A stretch of 64,000 nucleotides of DNA from Bacteroides bouchesdurhonensis. GTDB lineage: Bacteria > Bacteroidota > Bacteroidia > Bacteroidales > Bacteroidaceae. The stretch lies in the NCBI RefSeq assembly GCF_900155865.1, contig NZ_LT707006.1:2768577-2832576 (forward strand). The letters run 5' to 3'. Shown one piece after another: positions 25,687 to 35,159 of the stretch. Each line of letters opens with the position of its first letter. Positions within the stretch are counted from its first letter, which is position 1. The notes under the pieces are model-generated. The model saw nothing but the letters and a program-made list of their open reading frames with translations. It made no database searches and was not told the origin of the DNA. A program made the position numbers and the translations under genes.

Positions 25687-26421
25687 ATGAAGAAATTGAT
25701 TTTTTTATTTGCAATCTGCATTGCAGCAACTAACATTTTTGCCCAAACCGACCCTAACCAATTAAAAAAAGAAGGTAGTGAAGCGTTCAATGCTAAGAAC
25801 TATCCTGTAGCTTATGCAAAATTTAGCGAATACCTAAAACAAATTAATAATCAGGATTCTGTAATTGCTTACTATTGTGGTATGGCTGCTGATGAAGCTA
25901 AGAAATATGCTGAAGCTGTAACCTTTTTTGATATAGCTATTCAGAAGAAATATAATGTAGGAAATGCTTATGCTCGTAAGGCTTTAGCTCTAAGCGAGCT
26001 GAAAAAAACGGATGAGTTTGTGGCTACTCTTGAAGAGGGATTGAAAGTTGATCCGGATAATAAATCAATGGTTAAGAATTATGGTTTACATTTCTTGAAA
26101 GCTGGAATTGCGGCTCAGAAAGCTGGTAAGAAGGAAGCTGCCGAAGAAGCATTTAAAAAAGTAATTCCCCTGAATAATAAGAAATACAAAACTGACGCAT
26201 TGTATAGTTTAGGAGTATTATGTTATAATGATGGAGCCAATATATTGAAAGTTGCTACTCCGTTGGCAACATCAGACGCAGACAAGTATGCTGCAGAAAA
26301 AGCAAAAGCTGATGCTCGTTTTAAGGAAGCTGTAGATTATTTGGGAGAAGCACAAAAAGTTTCTCCGGAGAGAGCCGAAATTAAAACGATGCTCACTCAG
26401 GTACAAGATGCAATGAAATAA
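25687..26421 (+). CDS. secreted tetratricopeptide-repeat protein
   Basis: 244 residues. A signal peptide (MKKLIFLFAICIAATNIFAQ) is followed by TPR units: KEGSEAFNAKNYPVAYAKFSEYL, AYYCGMAADEAKKYAEAVTFFDIAI, AYARKALALSELKKTDEFVATLEEGL, and a further pair near the C-terminus. TPRs bind protein partners; it should be periplasmic. No enzyme domain is seen and the partner is unknown. Single gene between the IS right end and a strong terminator. Confidence 0.85.
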   Translation: MKKLIFLFAICIAATNIFAQTDPNQLKKEGSEAFNAKNYPVAYAKFSEYLKQINNQDSVIAYYCGMAADEAKKYAEAVTFFDIAIQKKYNVGNAYARKALALSELKKTDEFVATLEEGLKVDPDNKSMVKNYGLHFLKAGIAAQKAGKKEAAEEAFKKVIPLNNKKYKTDALYSLGVLCYNDGANILKVATPLATSDADKYAAEKAKADARFKEAVDYLGEAQKVSPERAEIKTMLTQVQDAMK

Positions 26422-26445
26422 TTTTTTAATTGTAGAATGAGTAGA

Positions 26446-26480
26446 GGGTTGCTAACAATCAAGTTTAGCAACCCTTTTTT
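26446..26480 (+). terminator. terminator of the TPR gene
   Basis: GGGTTGCTAA/TTAGCAACCC, a 10-bp perfect stem with 9-nt loop, followed by six T. Confidence 0.9.
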
Positions 26481-26542
26481 GTACCTAGTTTTTCTAGTCC
26501 TATAGTTTTTATATACATTTGCTCCTTCAAAGTAAGAAATGT

Positions 26543-27559
26543 ATGCGATTATATACTAAAGATCAAGCAATCGAGCGAATGAATCGTTTGGGACGAAATT
26601 CTAGCCCTTTTATATTTATTATTAATTATGCACAAGATACATCTTATGTTGAGGAGGTTTCGTCTGTTGATTCTAATGAGATATTATATAATTTGAATGG
26701 ATTTACTAACCTGCCGCTGTGGAAGGAAAATAGTGTTTCAGCTTTTTCGGAACAAAATGTTTTTTTTAATACACCTGTTCACTGGCAATCTTTTCCTGAA
26801 GCCTTTGATGTTTATAAACGTTCGTTTCAGATTGTTCAGCAAAATATATTTGTAGGAAATAGCTTTCTTGCCAATTTGACGTGTTGTACTCCGATAGAAA
26901 CCAATCTTAATATAAGAGATCTTTTTTTCCATTCAAAAGCTATGTACAAATTGTGGATAAAAGATAGGTTTACCGTTTTCTCTCCTGAAATATTTGTCAG
27001 AATATGCAAAGGAAAAATTAGCTCTTATCCGATGAAAGGAACAATAGATGCCTCTTTACCATGTGCTGCTCAAATATTGATGAACGATTCTAAAGAGGCT
27101 GCAGAACATGCAACTATTGTAGATTTGATTCGCAATGATTTGAGTATGGTGGCAGACCGAGTATCAGTATCAAGATATCGCTATATTGATAAGTTGCAAA
27201 CCAATAGAGGCACTATTCTTCAGACAAGTTCTGAGATTCGGGGAATATTACCCAAAAACTATCAGTCTGCATTAGGAGATATTATTTTTAAACTCTTGCC
27301 AGCAGGTTCTATCACAGGAGCACCTAAGAAAAAGACGATGCAGATTATCGAAGAAGCAGAAAACTATGATAGAGGTTTCTATACTGGTGTGATGGGATAT
27401 TTTGACGGTAGCGACCTAGATAGTGCTGTTATGATACGTTTTGTGGAACAAGAAAACGGGAAAATGTATTTTAAAAGTGGAGGTGGCATTACTTGTCAAA
27501 GTAATGTGGAAAGCGAGTATAATGAAATGAAACAAAAAATATATGTGCCTATTTATTGA
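26543..27559 (+). CDS. pabB: aminodeoxychorismate synthase component I
   Basis: Makes 4-amino-4-deoxychorismate from chorismate for p-aminobenzoate. 338 residues from the ATG at 26543 (a TTG at 26519 is in frame but unlikely). Chorismate-binding family motifs seen are YPMKGTIDA, EHATIVDLIRNDLSMVA, LLPAGSITGAPKKKTMQII, DRGFYTGVMGYFDG and SGGGIT ... ESEYNEMKQK. The short length shows loss of most of the N-terminal regulatory half found in longer PabB/TrpE proteins. It overlaps pabC by 17 bp. Confidence 0.92.
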   Translation: MRLYTKDQAIERMNRLGRNSSPFIFIINYAQDTSYVEEVSSVDSNEILYNLNGFTNLPLWKENSVSAFSEQNVFFNTPVHWQSFPEAFDVYKRSFQIVQQNIFVGNSFLANLTCCTPIETNLNIRDLFFHSKAMYKLWIKDRFTVFSPEIFVRICKGKISSYPMKGTIDASLPCAAQILMNDSKEAAEHATIVDLIRNDLSMVADRVSVSRYRYIDKLQTNRGTILQTSSEIRGILPKNYQSALGDIIFKLLPAGSITGAPKKKTMQIIEEAENYDRGFYTGVMGYFDGSDLDSAVMIRFVEQENGKMYFKSGGGITCQSNVESEYNEMKQKIYVPIY

Positions 27560-28139
27560 AACTATTCGGATAGAGAACGGACAAATCTGTAATTTAGAGT
27601 ATCATACGGAACGTTTAAACCGGACTCGTGCTGTTTTTTGGAAAGATATAGCTTTCATTGATTTGAAGGAATTTATTTACCCACCAAACATCCTTGGTGT
27701 TCAAAAATGCCGGATTGTATATGGAAAGCGGATCGAAGAGATAACATACACTTCTTATCAAGTCAGGAAGGTATCTTCTTTGCGCTTGATGGTTGATAAT
27801 ACGATTGATTATACCTATAAGAAAGTAGATCGGGAAAGATTGAACGCTTTGTTTTCACAACGAGGGGCAGCAGATGATGTATTGGTAATAAAGAATGGAT
27901 TTCTGACGGATACATCCATTGCTAACATTGCTTTATACGATGGAAATACATGGTTTACTCCGGCTCATCCTTTACTGAATGGAACTAAGAGAGCAAAGCT
28001 CTTAGAAAAGCATTTGATCGTAGAGAAGGATATATCTTTGTCTCAAATAAATGATTATTCGTACATCATGCTGTTTAATGCGATGATTGATTGGGAGCAG
28101 ATAAAATTTGCTGTTAATGAAAAGTGTTTGATTTTATAA
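27543..28139 (+). CDS. pabC: aminodeoxychorismate lyase (class IV PLP enzyme)
   Basis: Releases pyruvate from aminodeoxychorismate to give p-aminobenzoate. 198 residues, shorter than the 260-290 of many class IV PLP enzymes. The PLP lysine is probably in YTYKKVDRERLN; the family motif GFLTDTSIANIALYDGNTWFTPA and LLNGTKRAKLL are present. The 17-bp overlap with pabB supports the assignment, which would be uncertain from the sequence alone (branched-chain aminotransferase relatives are the alternative). Confidence 0.85.
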   Translation: MCLFIETIRIENGQICNLEYHTERLNRTRAVFWKDIAFIDLKEFIYPPNILGVQKCRIVYGKRIEEITYTSYQVRKVSSLRLMVDNTIDYTYKKVDRERLNALFSQRGAADDVLVIKNGFLTDTSIANIALYDGNTWFTPAHPLLNGTKRAKLLEKHLIVEKDISLSQINDYSYIMLFNAMIDWEQIKFAVNEKCLIL

Positions 28140-28317
28140 ACTATAATTAACGGATTTATTCGAAGAATTGCTGAACAAATACTCTCTTTAAACTGTTATA
28201 TTTATGTGTTTTTCATAGTATTAGATATAAGATTAATTAAAAAGAGATTGTACGCAACTTGTGAAAGCTTAAGTACGTCAGAAACAGAAGAGTCTGTTTT
28301 TATGATAAATGTGTTAG

Positions 28318-28350
28318 AGCATCGGTTTATATATAGCCGATGCTTTTTTT
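28318..28350 (+). terminator. terminator after pabBC
   Basis: AGCATCGG/CCGATGCT, 8-bp stem with an 11-nt loop, then TTTTTT. It lies 180 bp after the pabC stop; the stretch between has no ORF and could be a long 3' UTR or a small RNA. Confidence 0.8.
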
Positions 28351-28394
28351 ATGTCCTTTTGTAGTGTTTTGTAGTTTATATGAAATAAAATTTG

Positions 28395-28402
28395 TACGTT
28401 TG
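28395..28402 (+). promoter_or_regulatory. -7 box before the DUF2461 gene
   Basis: TACGTTTG, exact match to TAnnTTTG, 20 bp before the start codon. TTTG at 28368-28371 is 23 bp away. Confidence 0.5.
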
Positions 28403-28422
28403 TAGGATAATAATAGAAAATA

Positions 28423-29094
28423 ATGAAGATGAATATACCCGTTATTTTTCAATTTTTAAATAATCTTTCTGCGAACAATAATCGAGAGTGGTTTAACGAA
28501 CATCGCGCAGAATATGAAACAGCGCGTATTGAGTTTGAAAATTTTCTGGCAGCAGTGATTGCCCGTATTTCCTTGTTTGATGAGTCTATCCGGGGAGTTC
28601 AACCTAAAGACTGTACGTATCGTATTTACCGGGATACCCGTTTTTCTGCGGACAAGACACCATATAAGATACATTTTGGCGGATATATCAATGCCAAAGG
28701 GAAAAAATCCAATCATTGTGGTTATTATGTACATCTTCAACCAGATGGTTGTATGCTTGCCGGAGGTAGTCTGTGTTTGCCTCCTAATGTGATGAAAGCT
28801 GTCAGACAATCTATTTACGATAACGTAGAAGAATACATATCAATAGTAGAAGATCCGAAATTCAAACAATATTTTTCTGTAGTGGGAGAGGATTTCATGA
28901 AAACAGCTCCTAAGGGTTTTCCGAGAGATTTCAAGTATATTGATTATTTAAAATGCAGGCAATATACTTGTGCATATAATGTTCCTGATAACTTTTTTTC
29001 TCAGCCTGATATGATGGAACAAATAGGGAAAGTGTTCCAGCAATTCAAACGCTTCTCTGATTTTATAAATTATACGATTGACGATTTTGAATAA
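28423..29094 (+). CDS. DUF2461 (TIGR02453) family protein
   Basis: 223 residues, usual length. Family landmarks are FLNNLSANNNREWFNEHRAEYE near the start, YRIYRDTRFSADKTPYKIHFGGYI in the middle and GCMLAGGSLCLPPN. No signal peptide; cytoplasmic. The biochemical role of the family is not established. It precedes a YhcH-type gene and glgB with small gaps, so the three may be cotranscribed. Confidence 0.88.
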   Translation: MKMNIPVIFQFLNNLSANNNREWFNEHRAEYETARIEFENFLAAVIARISLFDESIRGVQPKDCTYRIYRDTRFSADKTPYKIHFGGYINAKGKKSNHCGYYVHLQPDGCMLAGGSLCLPPNVMKAVRQSIYDNVEEYISIVEDPKFKQYFSVVGEDFMKTAPKGFPRDFKYIDYLKCRQYTCAYNVPDNFFSQPDMMEQIGKVFQQFKRFSDFINYTIDDFE

Positions 29095-29127
29095 TACCTA
29101 AAATATAAACTTTAAAATTAAGCTTTT

Positions 29128-29574
29128 ATGGTTATAGATACTTTGGATAATCTTGAGAAATATACCACCTTGAATCCTTTGTTTGCGGAAGCTATAGAGT
29201 TTTTAAGATCTCATGACTTACAGGCTATGGAGGTCGGCAAGACGGAGTTGAAAGGAAAAGATCTGTTTGTGAATATAGCACAGACACAGCCTAAGACAAA
29301 AGATGAAGTAAAGTTAGAGACACATAGAGAGTATATTGATATTCAAATACCACTGTCTGGAACAGAGGTAATGGGTTATACTGCTGCTGAAGACTGTATT
29401 CCTGCAAATGCTCCTTACAATGCGGAAAAAGATATTACTTTTTTTGAAGGGTTAGCCGATATTTATCTTGCTGTGAAGCCCGGAATGTTTACTATCTTTT
29501 TCCCACAAGATGGACATGCTCCCGGAATTAGTCCGGAAGGAGTGAAAAAAGTAATCGTAAAAGTAAAAGCTTAA
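29128..29574 (+). CDS. YhcH/YjgK/YiaL (DUF386) family protein
   Basis: 148 residues. The family's cupin-like pattern is present: ELKGKDLFVNIAQ near the start, EYIDIQIPLSGTEVMGY, and FFPQDGHAPGISP, which carries probable metal-site residues. Relatives are linked with sugar-acid or sialic-acid catabolism, but this copy sits next to glgB and no sugar-acid genes are near. Substrate unknown. Confidence 0.9.
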   Translation: MVIDTLDNLEKYTTLNPLFAEAIEFLRSHDLQAMEVGKTELKGKDLFVNIAQTQPKTKDEVKLETHREYIDIQIPLSGTEVMGYTAAEDCIPANAPYNAEKDITFFEGLADIYLAVKPGMFTIFFPQDGHAPGISPEGVKKVIVKVKA

Positions 29575-29592
29575 TCTTAATTCAATTCTGAT

Positions 29593-31605
29593 ATGGAAAA
29601 GACTCTGAATCTTATCAAAAACGATCCCTGGTTGGAACCGTATGCCGATGCTATTGTTGGTCGTCACCAGCATGTATTAAACAAGGAAGCCGAATTGACC
29701 AATAAAGGTAAACAGACTCTCTCGGATTTTGCATCAGGTTATCTCTATTTCGGTTTGCACCGTACACCGAATGGATGGACATTTCGTGAATGGGCACCCA
29801 ATGCTACACATATTTATATGGTAGGTACATTCAATAATTGGGAGGAAAAGGCGGCTTATAAACTGAAAAAGCTGAAAAACGGTAATTGGGAGATTAATCT
29901 TCCTGCAGATGCGATAAAACATGGTGATTTGTATAAGTTGAATGTTTATTGGGAGGGTGGACAAGGAGAACGTATTCCGGCATGGGCTACACGTGTGGTT
30001 CAGGATGAGAATACTAAAATATTTAGTGCACAAGTATGGGCTCCCGAAAATCCTTATAATTTTAAGAAAAAGACATTCAAGCCTAGTACTAATCCACTGT
30101 TGATATATGAATGCCATATTGGAATGGCACAAAAGGAGGAAAGAGTAGGTACGTACAATGAGTTTCGCGAAAAAATTCTTCCTCGTATTGCACAAGAAGG
30201 ATATAACTGTATCCAGATTATGGCTATCCAAGAACATCCTTATTATGGAAGTTTTGGTTATCATGTGTCTAGTTTCTTTGCAGCTTCTTCCCGTTTTGGA
30301 ACTCCTGACGAGTTAAAAGCATTAATTGACGAAGCCCATCAAATGGGAATTGCAGTGATTATGGATATTGTCCATTCTCATGCGGTGAAAAATGAAGTAG
30401 AAGGACTGGGTAACTTTGCCGGTGATCCAAATCAATATTTCTATCCGGGTAATCGTAGAGAACATCCGGCATGGGATTCACTGTGTTTTGATTATGGAAA
30501 GAATGAAGTAATTCATTTCCTGCTTTCTAATTGTAAATATTGGTTGGATGAATATAAATTTGACGGATTCCGTTTTGACGGTGTAACTTCTATGTTATAT
30601 TATAGCCATGGTTTGGGAGAAGCTTTCTGCAACTATGGAGACTATTTCAATGGTCATCAAGATGATAATGCTGTTTGTTATCTTTCATTAGCTAACGAAT
30701 TGATTCATCAGGTAAATCCCAAAGCAATAACGATAGCTGAGGAAGTATCCGGTATGCCGGGACTTGCTGCAAAGGTGAAAGACGGAGGTTATGGCTTTGA
30801 TTATCGTATGGCAATGAATATTCCGGATTACTGGATTAAAACAATCAAAGAAAAGATTGATGAAGATTGGAAGCCGTCAAGTATGTTCTGGGAAGTGACA
30901 AATCGCCGTCAAGATGAAAAGACTATTTCGTATGCAGAAAGTCATGACCAGGCATTGGTAGGGGATAAGACAATTATTTTCCGTCTGATTGATGCTGATA
31001 TGTATTGGCATATGCAGAAAGGAGATGAGAATTATATAGTCAATAGAGGTATTGCTTTACATAAAATGATTCGACTGCTGACGGCTTCGACTATCAATGG
31101 TGGTTATCTGAACTTTATGGGTAATGAATTCGGTCATCCTGAATGGATTGATTTCCCACGTGAAGGTAATGGATGGTCTTGTAAATATGCTCGCCGTCAA
31201 TGGGATTTGGTGGATAATAAGAATTTGGCATATCATTACTTGGGTGACTTTGACACAGAGATGTTGAAAGTGATTAAGAGTGTGAAAGATTTCCAGGCAA
31301 CCCCGGTTCAGGAAGTTTGGCACAACGATAAAGATCAGATATTGGCTTATGCGCGAAAGGATCTTATTTTTGTTTTCAACTTTAATCCAAAGCAGTCATT
31401 TGCAGACTATGGTTTCTTGGTGACTCCGGGAGCTTATGAAGTGATTCTGAATACAGATAATACTGCATTTGGTGGAAATGGTTTTGCTGATGATTCTGTT
31501 GTTCATTTTACGATAACAGATCCTTTATATAAAAAGGAAAAGAAAGAATGGTTAAAACTTTATATACCTGCACGTTCTGCTGTTGTTTTAAGGAAAAAGA
31601 AATAA
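29593..31605 (+). CDS. glgB: 1,4-alpha-glucan branching enzyme
   Basis: 670 residues: an N-terminal CBM48 (WTFREWAPNATHIYMVGTFNNWEE near 64-87) and a GH13 catalytic domain. The catalytic nucleophile lies in GFRFDGVTSM, the acid/base in TIAEEVSG and the transition-state Asp in AESHDQALVG. Creates alpha-1,6 branches in glycogen; cytoplasmic. Only 18 bp separate it from the previous gene. No other glycogen gene is adjacent, but another GH13 enzyme is encoded 1 kb downstream on the other strand. Confidence 0.96.
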   Translation: MEKTLNLIKNDPWLEPYADAIVGRHQHVLNKEAELTNKGKQTLSDFASGYLYFGLHRTPNGWTFREWAPNATHIYMVGTFNNWEEKAAYKLKKLKNGNWEINLPADAIKHGDLYKLNVYWEGGQGERIPAWATRVVQDENTKIFSAQVWAPENPYNFKKKTFKPSTNPLLIYECHIGMAQKEERVGTYNEFREKILPRIAQEGYNCIQIMAIQEHPYYGSFGYHVSSFFAASSRFGTPDELKALIDEAHQMGIAVIMDIVHSHAVKNEVEGLGNFAGDPNQYFYPGNRREHPAWDSLCFDYGKNEVIHFLLSNCKYWLDEYKFDGFRFDGVTSMLYYSHGLGEAFCNYGDYFNGHQDDNAVCYLSLANELIHQVNPKAITIAEEVSGMPGLAAKVKDGGYGFDYRMAMNIPDYWIKTIKEKIDEDWKPSSMFWEVTNRRQDEKTISYAESHDQALVGDKTIIFRLIDADMYWHMQKGDENYIVNRGIALHKMIRLLTASTINGGYLNFMGNEFGHPEWIDFPREGNGWSCKYARRQWDLVDNKNLAYHYLGDFDTEMLKVIKSVKDFQATPVQEVWHNDKDQILAYARKDLIFVFNFNPKQSFADYGFLVTPGAYEVILNTDNTAFGGNGFADDSVVHFTITDPLYKKEKKEWLKLYIPARSAVVLRKKK

Positions 31606-31648
31606 GCATTAGTATATAGAATAAAATCGATTTTTGATATAGAGAATT

Positions 31649-31690
31649 AGCCCTTGCAATAATGATTGAGGTTGCAAGGGCTTTCTTTTT
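31649..31690 (+). terminator. terminator of glgB
   Basis: AGCCCTTGCAA/TTGCAAGGGCT, 11-bp perfect stem, 12-nt loop, followed by TTTCTTTTT. Confidence 0.88.
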
Positions 31691-31706
31691 ATAAGAATTT
31701 ACTTGT

Positions 31707-32183
31707 TTATAAGAATGTGCTGGGACCTAGTATATCGTACATATATGTTACATTACGTTTTCGTAACATCATTCCATTGGGAGTATAAAAAAGTTGATAT
31801 TTGATATCTACATTGTCTTGCCCTACTTTTATCACGATAATGGCTTGCCATTTAGGAAATTCTACCATTGTAACATCATCTACTACCCAACTGGCATAAG
31901 GACCTGCTACAAAGGAATTGTAAACTGTTGGAGATAGTTGATCGAGACTTACAAGATCAGTTTGTGTCATTTCCCATTGAGCTTGAGCATTGAACCAGAC
32001 GCTTTTGGTGAATCCGTTCATAACAAAGTTGGCACAATAGTAACCGGAATCTTGTGACCAAGCTACACCGTTTGCTTTTGGGTACATCTTTTTAAAAGCT
32101 GCCTGTACATTTGAAGGAGGTGCAATGGCAAAGATAGATACAGACAAGAGCAACATAATTGTCAATAGACTAAATTTCTTCAT
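31707..32183 (-). CDS. secreted PepSY-like protein
   Basis: 158 residues with a signal peptide (MKKFSLLTIMLLLSVSIFA). The mature part follows the PepSY-like/DUF2874 pattern of Bacteroides: VQAAFKKMYPKANGVAWSQDSGYYCANFVMNG, then WFNAQAQWEMTQTDL. Periplasmic; role unknown. Convergent with glgB and downstream of the GH13 gene, separated from it by a hairpin-bearing spacer. Confidence 0.8.
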   Translation of the reverse strand: MKKFSLLTIMLLLSVSIFAIAPPSNVQAAFKKMYPKANGVAWSQDSGYYCANFVMNGFTKSVWFNAQAQWEMTQTDLVSLDQLSPTVYNSFVAGPYASWVVDDVTMVEFPKWQAIIVIKVGQDNVDIKYQLFYTPNGMMLRKRNVTYMYDILGPSTFL

Positions 32184-32516
32184 AAGCTATTGGTTTAGGA
32201 GATTATTTTATCTAACTAAACAGCTTCCAAGAATTTTTGTTTTGTCATGGAAGTATAATTAAGGGTATATCTAGAATTATGTTGGTAATGATAGTTTTTG
32301 CCATCGTCATATTACTGTCTATTTATTAGTAGTACAGTTGTTTAAATTGCTTCATTTAATCTTACTGAACGGTCGTTTTTAAAAGAAATAAGCGGTCTGT
32401 TTTGTATAAACGACCGCTTATTTCTTTTAAATTAAGTATACTTTATTCGGTTTTAAAAGACTTTAATCTTCTTGACGATTCCTATATAACTTCAATAAAA
32501 CTTTTACCCAGCTAAC
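32184..32516. other. intergenic region with long hairpin
   Basis: 333 bp between two leftward genes. Apart from the hairpin at 32370-32430 nothing was recognised. Confidence 0.6.
32370..32430. repeat. 19-bp perfect hairpin with an alternative stem
   Basis: 32379-32397 and 32412-32430 are perfect inverse complements (19 bp, 14-nt loop; core AAATAAGCGGTC/GACCGCTTATTT). CGGTCGTTT at 32370-32378 is also the inverse complement of AAACGACCG at 32408-32416, which overlaps the first stem, so the two stems exclude each other. No U-run follows on either strand. Confidence 0.7.
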
Positions 32517-34214
32517 TTAAAATGTGATCTTTAATATTTTTGCATTATATCCTCCTACGGAAACTTCTGTAGCCTTATAAGGTAACATACAAATTTCTTC
32601 TTTTGCACCTGTCAATAAATCTATTGCCTGATAAGTGTCCATTTGAGGAATTTGCAAAAAGTCGAATGCGTGTGAAGGCACATTAATCGCAACATCTACC
32701 AACTGACTATCAAAATTGACAATGATAAACAATAATTCATTTTTGAATTTTCTCATGAAAGTATATTGCTTATGTTCGTTGAAGCGCCATCCATTTTGGT
32801 TAGCATACATAAGGTCGAAAAAAACGCCATGTGCAATGGCCCGTTCTTCGTTGCACAACGTCAATACTTTCTGGTAGACATTGTATAACCTCTTATGCTC
32901 TTCAGACAACATTTTGCCATCAAACTTTCCACCATTACGCCAACGACGAATAGTATCTACACTCCAGTAGTCGAAAATCGTTGTTCTGCCATCTCTTCCG
33001 CTGAATCCTTCACTATCCATCCCCATTTCTCCAAACTCCTGACCAAAATAAATCATCATGGGATTGGTACTCATACAAGCTGAAACAACTAGAGCTGGAA
33101 TACCTTTGCGTGGATCACTAGCAAAGAAATCAGAAGCAATACGCTGTTCATCATGATTTTCCAGGAAGTTCAGCATTTTCTTTTCAATCCCGTTTAGACT
33201 TTGCCAGCAGTGTGTGATAGCCGATGCGGATGTATATCCACAAGCTACATTGCGAAGCGTGTCGTATAAACCGACTTTATCGTATAGATAATCAAACTTT
33301 CCACGGAACAGATAATTTCTGTACTCATTCGGATTATAGATTTCTGCAATAAAAAGAACATCAGGATATGCTTCTTTAACCTGAGGTATTGCCCATTCCC
33401 AGAATTCTACAGGAACCATTTCCGCCATGTCACAACGGAACCCGTCAATATTCTTCGAAGCCCAGAATAAAAGGATATCCAACATCTTAATCCAAGTATC
33501 CGGAGTCGGGGAGAAGTGGCAAGTTCCGCCGTTCTGATAATCTACTCCGTAGTTTAGCTTGACTGTTTCGTACCAATCGTTGATATTGGGGGTTGCATCG
33601 AAACGGTTATTACCTGTAGCTTTAGCAGGAAATTCCCGATAAGGCTCAGCCGCACTTCCTTTCATATCAAATTGTCCACGAAGTTCGGCTTGTGGAATAT
33701 AGTAGAAATTGTTGTAAGGACTAAAAGAGTAGTTTGGATCATCATTTGCTCCAAGTTCTGTCGTTCCGTCTGGTTGTGCGTCAGAATGATATTGGCGGGC
33801 AACGTGGTTAGGAACAAAATCAATGATCACTTTCAAACCTGCCCGATGAGTACGGTGTACTAGATTCTCAAACTCTCTCATTCGTTCCGGTACATCATTT
33901 GCCAGATCTGGATCTACGTCATAATAATCTTTGATTGCATAGGGCGAACCGGCTTTTCCTTTTACAATTGCCGGATGGTCAGGACGTATATTATATCTTC
34001 GGTAATCAGTCTGTGTGGCATGTTCGATAATTCCTGTATACCAAATGTGGGTGGTTCCTAACTTTTTAATTTCATTTAAAGCTTTGAGAGTAAAGTCTGC
34101 CATTTTACCACATCCGTTAGTGGTAATATCTCCATTATATATACAATGGTTGTTATTGTTCCCAAACAGGCGGGTAAACACCTGGTAAATGATTATTTTC
34201 TTATCGTCATTCAT
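32517..34214 (-). CDS. GH13 alpha-amylase-type enzyme, cytoplasmic
   Basis: 565 residues without a signal peptide. GH13 landmarks: KVIIDFVPNHVAR (region I), DGFRCDMAEMVPVEF with the nucleophile Asp, VLFIAEIYNP with the acid/base Glu, and FLENHDEQRIAS with the third carboxylate. Intracellular location suggests breakdown of stored glycogen or imported maltodextrins. It follows the patatin gene by 13 bp, probably as the last gene of the long leftward transcript. Confidence 0.92.
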   Translation of the reverse strand: MNDDKKIIIYQVFTRLFGNNNNHCIYNGDITTNGCGKMADFTLKALNEIKKLGTTHIWYTGIIEHATQTDYRRYNIRPDHPAIVKGKAGSPYAIKDYYDVDPDLANDVPERMREFENLVHRTHRAGLKVIIDFVPNHVARQYHSDAQPDGTTELGANDDPNYSFSPYNNFYYIPQAELRGQFDMKGSAAEPYREFPAKATGNNRFDATPNINDWYETVKLNYGVDYQNGGTCHFSPTPDTWIKMLDILLFWASKNIDGFRCDMAEMVPVEFWEWAIPQVKEAYPDVLFIAEIYNPNEYRNYLFRGKFDYLYDKVGLYDTLRNVACGYTSASAITHCWQSLNGIEKKMLNFLENHDEQRIASDFFASDPRKGIPALVVSACMSTNPMMIYFGQEFGEMGMDSEGFSGRDGRTTIFDYWSVDTIRRWRNGGKFDGKMLSEEHKRLYNVYQKVLTLCNEERAIAHGVFFDLMYANQNGWRFNEHKQYTFMRKFKNELLFIIVNFDSQLVDVAINVPSHAFDFLQIPQMDTYQAIDLLTGAKEEICMLPYKATEVSVGGYNAKILKITF

Positions 34215-34227
34215 ATAGAGTAGATTT

Positions 34228-35034
34228 TTATTTCCAAGTTTTTCCTTTCTTTTCCAGCAGTTGCTTTATTATATCATTAGCAGTCTGGTAACCTTGTCCG
34301 AAGATCTCTTCCGCTTTTTCCAATTCCGTATTGCTATAGCCATATAGATTGTATGGTTCAACTAACAGATCGCATTTCTCTCTTTCGGGAAAAGTGTTGG
34401 CACGAAACATAAAATGAAAAGAACGCATAGCAATACTTACAATATTCATTTTATAATCTTCTGCCATGATAGGGCTTACATTGATTGCCACTACTTTGTC
34501 GCAAATCCTGCGGATGGTGGAAACCGGGAGATTCATCATTAATCCACCGTCTACATAGTTTGTTCCTTCAATATTGACAGGGGCAAACATAACAGGCATA
34601 CAGCAGGAAGCTGCAACCCGTTCGGCAATGGAACCGCGATGGAAGTGAACCATACGTCCATGATCGAGGTCAGTAGCTGTGATTATAAGTGGGATTTGGA
34701 GCTCTTCCAAATTCTTAGCTTTCAGATTGGTTCGGAGAAAGTCTATGAATTCGCATAAATCGAATAATCCTTTTTTGGGAATTACGAGCTTTGTCAAATC
34801 CTGAAATTTATGTCCGGAAAAGTAATCAAGTACTTTGTGTGGTTCATTGCCATCAGCATAGAAGACTCCTGCAAGTGCACCGGCACTAACGCCAGAGATG
34901 ATATCAGGTTTGATATCATGCTCTAACAATGCCTGCATTACTCCCAGATGTGCAAATCCTTTGATAAATCCTCCGCTTAAAGCGTATCCTATTTGATATT
35001 TACGGTTATTCCAATTGTTGGTAATTACCTCCAT
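34228..35034 (-). CDS. patatin-like phospholipase
   Basis: 268 residues, bacterial patatin/RssA type. Oxyanion region ALSGGFIKGFAHLGVMQALLE, nucleophile serine in GVSAGALAG (about residue 49) and the catalytic Asp in YVDGGLMMNLPV. No signal peptide, so cytoplasmic. Serine lipid hydrolase; substrate not known. It lies between the redox module and the GH13 gene, in the same direction. Confidence 0.9.
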   Translation of the reverse strand: MEVITNNWNNRKYQIGYALSGGFIKGFAHLGVMQALLEHDIKPDIISGVSAGALAGVFYADGNEPHKVLDYFSGHKFQDLTKLVIPKKGLFDLCEFIDFLRTNLKAKNLEELQIPLIITATDLDHGRMVHFHRGSIAERVAASCCMPVMFAPVNIEGTNYVDGGLMMNLPVSTIRRICDKVVAINVSPIMAEDYKMNIVSIAMRSFHFMFRANTFPEREKCDLLVEPYNLYGYSNTELEKAEEIFGQGYQTANDIIKQLLEKKGKTWK

Positions 35035-35159
35035 GAGTTATTTCCTTTCTTTTATTCGGTACGAATTTAGTGAAATTATTGATAGTAGAAGGAATATAAC
35101 AAATAGTTTTTTGAATAGTTCCCAATTCCGGGAACGATTATTCGTCTTTGTATTACAAT

